DNA from: Bacteroidales bacterium
GTDB lineage: Bacteria; Bacteroidota; Bacteroidia; Bacteroidales; WCHB1-69
NCBI GenBank assembly: GCA_017527945.1
Contig: JAFXPL010000129.1
Coordinates: forward strand, 1-57,604
Reading direction: 5' to 3'
DNA length: 57,604 nt
The position numbers and the translations under genes are program-made. This document shows positions 52,801-57,604 of the stretch, piece after piece (within the stretch, counting starts at the first letter, position 1; the number at the start of each line of letters is the position of its first letter). Below the pieces are notes generated by a model. That model searched no databases. It was given only the letters and a program-made list of their open reading frames with translations, and was not told the DNA's origin.

Positions 52801-54605
52801 CCGAAAAGGTCTCCGACGGGCGTTGCGAGTACCGGTCGGCGGATCCATCCGACACGGTTCGCATCGGCTTGCGCACCGACTTCGCCGATGCTTGCACGTT
52901 GCTGACGACGGACGACTTGGTGTGCTATGGAGGCACTTCCCGGCTCACTGCCCGTTCCACACTCACGCCGCCGTACGACATTCGCTGGTATGGCGACTAT
53001 GCGATGACCCAGTTGTTGAAGATGGAGACGATTGTTGCTGAAAACGCCGTTTCCGTCTATGACACAGCGGGCATTACGCAGCGGACGGCGTTGTTTGTTT
53101 CGGTAGGCCGTGACAGTGTCTGCCCGTCTTTCAACGGGATGGTGACCGACACTATGCACTTACGCCCAGGTCGTACGCAGCTGGCGTGTGGCCGTGTGGT
53201 CGGATTGTACGATTCGGGCGGCGACCAGGGAAAGTTCGGCTTCAACGAAGAGGTGGTGCATACGTTCAGCACCTCCGATGGTCGGCCTGTGTGCATTCAT
53301 TTTGAGTCGTTCAAGCTGCCTTCGTCGGCGCATCTTTTCGTGGTGTCGGGCGCGGAGCTGTCTGCCGATTCGCTGTTGTGTGACCTCACCGCGAACAGTC
53401 TGAACCCCGGAGTGCTGACCTCGGTGGGCGGAACGCTGACGGTGTATTTTCGTTCCTTCACCGCTGTCACCGATGGTTGGGCCGCGGTGGTGGAGCCTTC
53501 TCCAGGTATTGCCGTTGCGGACGCTTTCCGACGGAAGGGTACCGAGTTGCGCGATGAAGTCTGCCAGAGCCGGACACGTGCATACGATGACCCATACGGT
53601 ATGGTGCCGGAGGTGGTTTCGGCTGCCGAAATAGACGCGGCGATGCGACATGCGGGCGTCTATGGCTTCACGAAAAATTTCCCTGGTTCGGACGGGTGCG
53701 ACTCCACGGTAACTTTCATACTCACTGTCACGGCTCCGCCGCACCGCGACACTGCGGTGGTCGTGGCGGATGGTTCGGTCCCGAATGTCCTGTGGCACGA
53801 TAGCGTCTATTCGGAGCCGGGGCGCCATGTTTGGGCCACCGAGCTTCCGGGCGGCTGCGACAGCATCGAAGTTCTGGACATTGTCAAATTGGATATGAGT
53901 GCATCCTCGGCCGAAATCTGTAGCGGCGACAGTGCCGAGCTTGTCGTGACGGTAAGCACGGCGAGCGGTGTCTCCGATGCGACGCTGCCGCGCATGGTGC
54001 AGGTTGGCGATGTGTTGTGCGCTGATGGCTCGGTGCTCCCGCCCGATGCGTTCATGGTCAGTGGCAAACAGCCCAAGGGCGTGGTTTTTCATGTGGACAG
54101 CACTGGCTTTCATGGACTTGCATTGGCTCTTTCGGAGCAGACCGCGCTCTATGCGTCGCGTGAGATGGAACGCTGGACGTTCGTCAGAAGTCAGTCGCTT
54201 GGGCAGGCCTTGTTCGATATGGACGGTCTGGGTGGCACGCTGCTGATTAAGACAGTGGCGGAGACGACGGGCTGCCGGGATTTCTTCGTGAATGCCCCGT
54301 GTGCTAGCTATTGCTACTATTACGACCATGAACGCTATAGTGTCGGTCCCGAACCGAAGGGTTGGTATTTGCCCGCTTTGGGCGAACTTAACCTGATGTG
54401 TGCAAATTCCAGACAGGTTATGCCTACATTGCAGATGCTCAAGAGTTTAGATAATAGGGTGCAGCATTTCAAAGGTATGCTGTACACGTCGTCCTCTTGT
54501 CAGGATGACACAAGGGCTTGGTTTGTTGACAATTCAAGTACAATCTATGCGGGCAGTTTCTATGGGTCGAACAATACCTCTGCCCGGGCGGTCACAACAT
54601 TTTGA
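49878..54605 (+). CDS. Very large secreted adhesin-like protein with C-terminal Lcl/DUF1566 domain
   Basis: This is a 1575-residue exported protein with a signal peptide (MKKNLLFLTVMIVYAGAFSVCAQ). The body is a string of beta-sandwich modules, including PKD/Ig-like ones (LRYEWRGPGGFSATTADPY) and GCDSTV/GCDSIE repeats with VSAAEI-type spacers. The C-terminal ~175 residues start VGDVLCADGSVLPPDAF and include GWYLPALGELNLMC, TSSSCQDDTRAWFVDN and SARAVTTF. This is the plan of Lcl/DUF1566 C-type-lectin domains that serve as ligand-binding heads. No type IX sorting domain is seen at the end. An ATG three codons earlier (49869) is possible. It is transcribed with 54651. Confidence 0.85.
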   Translation: MKKNLLFLTVMIVYAGAFSVCAQTVPFKVRFSVTAATCYNNGKVAYALTDVSDNPLSALPAGVSQVRAYYKASETDSAHYSGLYYHGGIDTLTLNHGIYIVGVEALWPDGAGGYMRADTHTVLTVNTVYQKPEAAVLTSLSYYESHAGTRPTVACEDAGRLQLRIRDGQFPYTVVLKPRDSEEVFRTVVFRERQYDGNMTEYYNYKDYYTLDSLPAGEWDLYVEDGCGYGLPRIRCEVPLMDFPKVQYFRQFTSSGNFTDSNVVKLEMTLNDVYSYQYDMLPKHVRYRLRCDGIAPTSWKPFPIDEISSTKYFTVRDTFHAVSRYCALWDKDITFEYKISECEDTVQSIVFRLQRPNDEYFERDYSDFRDSIVWRGGTCIDKWFWHRYFHGIRYYTTRFEKGSYAPFYSTSSLHQYYRYYYTHPLSWVYTDVATGSVIKRDTVDVITDWSRLYDRDVERVYGSFRETPLNILVERKLVDSKGCVLYSARDSLTYLYSVGTEVSDWNMIKSGSEKCCKDLRYVKVFEHHRSEADPDGTVIRLVRSPNGDFYNFEAVYSSDSRSWTVTRDRLENTAGVLGAPDGRSLLFQDYCLPSGPYTFEIVTPCSTFVLSQNYNFGTNVRTVLSQAPQFQVEEECSGTYLTYTDGAFQTYFYGNSVETGLPDDPLVYDRIAMFQIYSGPVGSDRSRHRLGEPFHFTIPGTYVVSMYPESPNSVCFTETLYDTVHYDGNTVEFVYANALLCDSNSTHGDAYVAATNGTPPYTYTLYSQREKQGAVLGVNGTGRFLNIPMQADRELSCLVQDSCGAYFHVNFYPRLLGEMQKVWFDGGLTADTVCEGVTLRVHAMSIGDILRYEWRGPGGFSATTADPYVFVPRGAPGGWYSVVIRNTGCVGYITDSLYLGVMESPRVAIAPNATVCPGDTVTLRFTPWSPVPGSMVDFTVSIVTENGTTRRNYSALSGTTVTDRYVARAAAKVFAEKVSDGRCEYRSADPSDTVRIGLRTDFADACTLLTTDDLVCYGGTSRLTARSTLTPPYDIRWYGDYAMTQLLKMETIVAENAVSVYDTAGITQRTALFVSVGRDSVCPSFNGMVTDTMHLRPGRTQLACGRVVGLYDSGGDQGKFGFNEEVVHTFSTSDGRPVCIHFESFKLPSSAHLFVVSGAELSADSLLCDLTANSLNPGVLTSVGGTLTVYFRSFTAVTDGWAAVVEPSPGIAVADAFRRKGTELRDEVCQSRTRAYDDPYGMVPEVVSAAEIDAAMRHAGVYGFTKNFPGSDGCDSTVTFILTVTAPPHRDTAVVVADGSVPNVLWHDSVYSEPGRHVWATELPGGCDSIEVLDIVKLDMSASSAEICSGDSAELVVTVSTASGVSDATLPRMVQVGDVLCADGSVLPPDAFMVSGKQPKGVVFHVDSTGFHGLALALSEQTALYASREMERWTFVRSQSLGQALFDMDGLGGTLLIKTVAETTGCRDFFVNAPCASYCYYYDHERYSVGPEPKGWYLPALGELNLMCANSRQVMPTLQMLKSLDNRVQHFKGMLYTSSSCQDDTRAWFVDNSSTIYAGSFYGSNNTSARAVTTF

Positions 54606-54650
54606 CATTATGGTGAATATAACGGAATATTAATCTTAAAAACGTTGAAA

Positions 54651-57068
54651 ATGAAAAAGATAACAAAGAAAAACGTTTGCTTTTGCATCATGGTTCTGAT
54701 TTTGGCTTTCGGACATCTGAATGCCCAGTTTTATCAAGTCGGTGACCTTGTTCAATTCCCTGACGGGACTCAGGGGGTGGTGTTTTACATTAGTCCAGAC
54801 GATCCGGGAAAGGGAAGTGCAGTCGCTTTGGCGGATCTGCCGCAGTCCTATCCGCTGTGGGATGGCGAGAGCCCCGACTGTGTGCAGTCCTTTGCAATGC
54901 GTAAACCGTCGTTGGGATACAGTACAAATCTTTGGCAGTATGAGGGGAAGCCGCACACTGTGTCGTTGATGGCATCGGAGGTCCCGCTTGCAGCCGTGTT
55001 GGGAGACGGAAGAGGATGGTATGTCCCCGATGTGATGCAGATGCGCATGGTCTATGGAATGGTGGCGGTGCTGAAGTCTGCCGTGGAAACTGTTGGTGGG
55101 GAGTTTCAGTCGCTGCTTGAACGGGGGCATTGGACTTCAAGCCGTGGGTCTGTCTCGTGGTTCGGTCCCGGAGGCATGACATCGCAAATGGGTATGTATT
55201 GGGTGGAAACAAGTGGAAAAATGAATCTCGCGGATGGCACCGAAGAGCATTTTATCCGGCTGGTGCGTGATTTCGGCGAGGATGCCTATGGTTACTGGGT
55301 GGACAGCCCTGCTAATGACGCGATGACTGTCCACCCCGACACTACTGCCACGTACGAAGCGCGTGTGATCTTCCGCAGCGACACGTTTCCGCTTTCTGGA
55401 ACGGTGACGGTGAAGGCTTCGCCCGCCCCAGATACGATATTCTACGAGATTTCGGAAGCGATGGTGGAGGACGGCAGTGTGACGGTGGCTTGCCGCACGG
55501 TTTCGGGCATTACGGGCATCGGTACTTACACGTTTTGCGACACATTGGTGTCGGCGAGCGGCTGTGACAGTGTGGTGACGCTGGCACTCACGGTGGAGGC
55601 GGCTGATTATGTTCGGGAAACTTGGTACCGTGACACGCTCTGCCCGTTGCGCGAAAACTACTATTTTGCACCTTTTGACACGTTGTTCCAGCTCGGCACG
55701 TTGCCAGGGACGTACGTGCATCACGGCACGAAAGTGGTGGACGGGCGCGAGGTGGACACGACAGCCTACCTCGACCTGGTCATCCTGCCGGAGTACGAGC
55801 GTCGCGACACGTTGGCGTTTTGCGTGCCTGCGGGTGAGGCGGTTGCCACGATGGAGGTCCAGCCCGGCATCACAGTGATGGTGGACGGGCAGGATGGGCT
55901 GCGGGTGACGGTCAGGTCGGCACTCGGCGATGTGCTCGGCGAAAAATACCTGGTGGGGAACTACGACATGGCGTTGCAGTTGCAGACGGCAGCCGGTTGC
56001 GACAGCATGGTTTATTTACACTTTAACTGGGACAGGGGAGTACGCGATACGGTGAGGCGTCAGATGAGTGTCATGGACGTGGCGGTTGGTCAGGTGACAG
56101 TGGATTCGCACACGTTTGTCGGCATTGACGGCCCGGGGACGTACATTTACACGGACACACTTGTGTCGGTCAATGGATGCGACAGCATAGTGATGTTGGA
56201 ATTAGTGGTGATGCCGTGTGCGGTCGATTTCTCCGTGGTTTGTCCGGCGGATGTCCGTGACACGTTGGCTTTCGGCGACTGCGTGATGAGGTTGTATCCA
56301 GAGCAGTTCGGGACGCCGACCGTCGTTTGCAAGGAGGAGTGGCCGTTCGTTGTCAGCAACGACTTGCCTGAGGACATGTTGTTTGCGGAAGGGGAGCACC
56401 GGGTTACGTGGGTGGCGACGGACGCGGTGTGCGGGCTTAGCGACACGTGCGAGCAGATGGTGACTGTTGTTTTCCCGCAGTGTCCTGATGCGGTGGATTG
56501 CGAGGGCAATGTCTATCACGGGGTGCGCATCGGTTGCGACTGTTGGACGCAACGGAACTTGGAGTCGCTGAAGTACAGTGACTGTGAAGACATAGAAGAG
56601 GCCTGTGCGTATGCGAGTTGGCGACATCCCGACACGCTGGCGAATGTCAATATCTTCGGGCGTCTCTACCGTTTTGCGGCGGCGGTGCGTGATAGTGCCG
56701 ACAACGGCTTCGGCCACATTCAGGGGGTGTGCCCCGAAGGGTGGTATCTGCCTACGCCGGAGAAGTATGCGGGCCTGAACGAATATGGTGCAGCGGCACT
56801 CAAGTCGCCAATGTTCTGGATTGACGGCGGCGGTGACAACAGCACCGGCTTCACGGCCCTGCCCGCCGGCCGTTACAATGGGGAGCGGCTCCGTTTCGAA
56901 GGTATGCTGACAGAGGCCTATTTTTGGTCTTCGCGAGGTGTCGCCACGGCTGCGGAAGGCCTCTTGTCCCTGATGCGCTACCAATGCGATTCCATCATAG
57001 AGCAGGCGTTCCCAGACGGTATGGCGTTCAGCGTCCGTTGCATCAAGGAGCGTGAGGCTCGGTTTTAG
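54651..57068 (+). CDS. Secreted protein with Lcl-like head, GCDS repeats, HYR-like and FISUMP domains
   Basis: This is an 805-residue exported protein with a signal peptide (MKKITKKNVCFCIMVLILAFG). Residues about 27-210 look like an Lcl/DUF1566 domain (GDLVQFPDGTQGVVFYIS, RGWYVPDVMQM, GMYWVETSGK). About 260-520 has repeated sandwiches ending GCDSVV, GCDSMV and GCDSIV. A hyalin-like (HYR) segment lies at about 525-605 (VVCPADVRDTLAFGDC, EGEHRVTWVATDAVC). The C-terminal ~190 residues are a FISUMP domain (IGCDCWTQRNL, GVCPEGWYLPTPEKY, YFWSSRGVA, FSVRCIKE). It lies 45 bases after the 1575-residue gene with no promoter between, so the two are an operon. Confidence 0.87.
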   Translation: MKKITKKNVCFCIMVLILAFGHLNAQFYQVGDLVQFPDGTQGVVFYISPDDPGKGSAVALADLPQSYPLWDGESPDCVQSFAMRKPSLGYSTNLWQYEGKPHTVSLMASEVPLAAVLGDGRGWYVPDVMQMRMVYGMVAVLKSAVETVGGEFQSLLERGHWTSSRGSVSWFGPGGMTSQMGMYWVETSGKMNLADGTEEHFIRLVRDFGEDAYGYWVDSPANDAMTVHPDTTATYEARVIFRSDTFPLSGTVTVKASPAPDTIFYEISEAMVEDGSVTVACRTVSGITGIGTYTFCDTLVSASGCDSVVTLALTVEAADYVRETWYRDTLCPLRENYYFAPFDTLFQLGTLPGTYVHHGTKVVDGREVDTTAYLDLVILPEYERRDTLAFCVPAGEAVATMEVQPGITVMVDGQDGLRVTVRSALGDVLGEKYLVGNYDMALQLQTAAGCDSMVYLHFNWDRGVRDTVRRQMSVMDVAVGQVTVDSHTFVGIDGPGTYIYTDTLVSVNGCDSIVMLELVVMPCAVDFSVVCPADVRDTLAFGDCVMRLYPEQFGTPTVVCKEEWPFVVSNDLPEDMLFAEGEHRVTWVATDAVCGLSDTCEQMVTVVFPQCPDAVDCEGNVYHGVRIGCDCWTQRNLESLKYSDCEDIEEACAYASWRHPDTLANVNIFGRLYRFAAAVRDSADNGFGHIQGVCPEGWYLPTPEKYAGLNEYGAAALKSPMFWIDGGGDNSTGFTALPAGRYNGERLRFEGMLTEAYFWSSRGVATAAEGLLSLMRYQCDSIIEQAFPDGMAFSVRCIKEREARF

Positions 57069-57108
57069 AGGGGCGTATTGCAATAGTGTACGATGCTGTC
57101 TTTCAGGA

Positions 57109-57150
57109 TTCAAAGTCTAAATTTCAATGCTCAATGTTTAATGTTCAAGG
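57109..57150. repeat. Heptamer array TTTCAAT / GCTCAAT / GTTTAAT
   Basis: Four to five degenerate 7-nt units begin about 40 bases after the stop of the FISUMP protein. Confidence 0.8.
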
Positions 57151-57180
57151 TGGCTTCCATCCAGATGCCAGTCCGTTAAG

Positions 57181-57301
57181 GTTGAAAGGCTCGTTTCTTA
57201 TGTTTCCAATTCAAATCGGAAATCATTAAAAAGGCCGAATACGATCCTGGTTTGCAGATTTATACGGATGATAAGTATGTCAGGTTGACTGGAAACACCC
57301 T
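57181..57301 (+). pseudogene. DUF5618 gene remnant, frameshifted and truncated
   Basis: From 57219 the frame reads EIIKKAEYDPGLQIYTDDKY then VRLTGNTL, aligning with EVIEKANYDPELNRYSDGKY and VKMAGNTL of the intact protein at 42062. Upstream, a different frame reads VERLVSYVSNS, comparable with IEEARRYVVNA, so one frameshift separates the two parts. The match stops abruptly at about 57301, where the Rpn remnant on the other strand begins. About 60% of the gene is missing, including the C-terminus. Confidence 0.8.
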
Positions 57302-57403
57302 GCCGACGAGGCTGTTGAGGAGGTGGATGGTGATGTCCTTGTTGCGCTCGGTGCCGAGCAGCCGCTTGAAGCCGAAGTCGGAGAGGGGGACATGTAATTC
57401 CAC
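57260..57403 (-). pseudogene. Rpn-type (PD-(D/E)XK transposase-like) nuclease N-terminal remnant
   Basis: Reading leftward from a GTG at 57403 gives VELHVPLSDFGFKRLLGTER, then NKDITIHLLNSLVG. This is the conserved front of the Rpn/PDDEXK_2 recombination-promoting nuclease family (usual form: PLTDFGFKRLFGTE.NKDLLI.FLN). After LVGRVF the frame enters the complement of the DUF5618 remnant and stops at 57260. Only about 35 of the usual ~300 residues remain. A -7 box at 57408-57415 is intact. Confidence 0.8.
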
Positions 57404-57407
57404 CTTG

Positions 57408-57415
57408 CAAAGATA
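57408..57415 (-). promoter_or_regulatory. -7 promoter box upstream of the Rpn remnant
   Basis: TATCTTTG on the minus strand is followed by GCAAGGTG, so it resembles the box that ends the leaders at 40.9 and 42.0 kb. The upstream ~60 bases do not match those leaders. Confidence 0.6.
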
Positions 57416-57604
57416 CAACATAAAACCGCTGTAGTCAAGGGGTTGGTAGGATTTTTTTAATTGACCGAGAATCAGTTGATTGCAATAATAAAATTAACAA
57501 ATCGGCTTTGAATAGTTAAATTGTTGGGCTCGATTTCGCATGGAAACGGGGCGTATGGCCGCAGGCATGCCGTCGCCGTCATTTCTCGGAACAAGCCAGC
57601 GATC

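Larger units (their letters stand above)
57069..57604. other. 536-base right edge: repeat array and two gene remnants
   Basis: It holds a heptamer array (57109-57150), a DUF5618 remnant, an Rpn remnant with its promoter, and about 185 bases after that in which I find no gene. The last ~75 bases have higher GC and may be the edge of something beyond the window. Confidence 0.7.

Noticed and set aside
51945..53159. 404-codon open frame antisense to the 1575-residue adhesin
   Set aside because: It is an Arg-rich shadow frame without any recognisable family, and the sense frame has signal peptide and domains.

Overview
The window comes from a bacterium of the phylum Bacteroidota, most likely an uncultured gut- or rumen-type member of the order Bacteroidales. 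The evidence is the repeated Bacteroidota-type -7 promoter box (TAnnTTTG), mostly A-rich rather than Shine-Dalgarno leaders, type IX secretion signals of both type A and type B, an Rnf complex, meso-diaminopimelate dehydrogenase, and large surface proteins ending in Fibrobacter-paralogous (FISUMP) or Lcl/DUF1566-type C-type-lectin domains. The order and habitat are inferences.

Layout. 1-3.2 kb: 3' part of an RND efflux pump and a small PII-like protein. 3.2-16.4 kb, almost all leftward, is housekeeping: dapA, a DUF6913 protein, a type IX cargo protein, an rpsT/thioesterase/rRNA-tRNA methylase cluster, a MORN-repeat lipoprotein/OstA-like/uvrC operon, diaminopimelate dehydrogenase, and separate gmk/flavoprotein and queA units. 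16.5-19.3 kb: a rightward outer-membrane pair, the second being a helix-hairpin-helix protein with a predicted beta-barrel. 19.3-27.7 kb, leftward: an AAA_28 ATPase, a bifunctional nuclease, purL, a U32 peptidase and a lysozyme-like membrane protein. 27.7-30.6 kb: rnfD-G-E-A without rnfB or rnfC. 31-35.7 kb: a type B type IX cargo protein and a GH20 hexosaminidase. 36-40.4 kb: a 1414-residue surface protein with two FISUMP domains. 40.6-42.5 kb: two small genes, each preceded by the same ~200-bp leader. 42.5-48.8 kb: metH, sbcD, a C69 dipeptidase and an acyl-ACP thioesterase. 49.9-57.1 kb: two large adhesin-like proteins in tandem. The right edge holds remnants of a DUF5618 gene and an Rpn-type nuclease joined head to head.

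The main oddity is intergenic. At least a dozen degenerate tandem arrays, mostly with a 7-nt unit but with many unrelated unit sequences, sit directly at or over stop codons. One lies in frame inside the U32 gene, and one touches the start codon of the acyl-ACP thioesterase. A second, hairpin-rich dispersed element occurs twice. The best candidates for undescribed biology are this heptamer system, the duplicated leader cassettes at 40.7 and 41.8 kb, and the C-type-lectin ends of the large surface proteins. Those ends resemble targets of diversity-generating retroelements, although no reverse transcriptase is present here.
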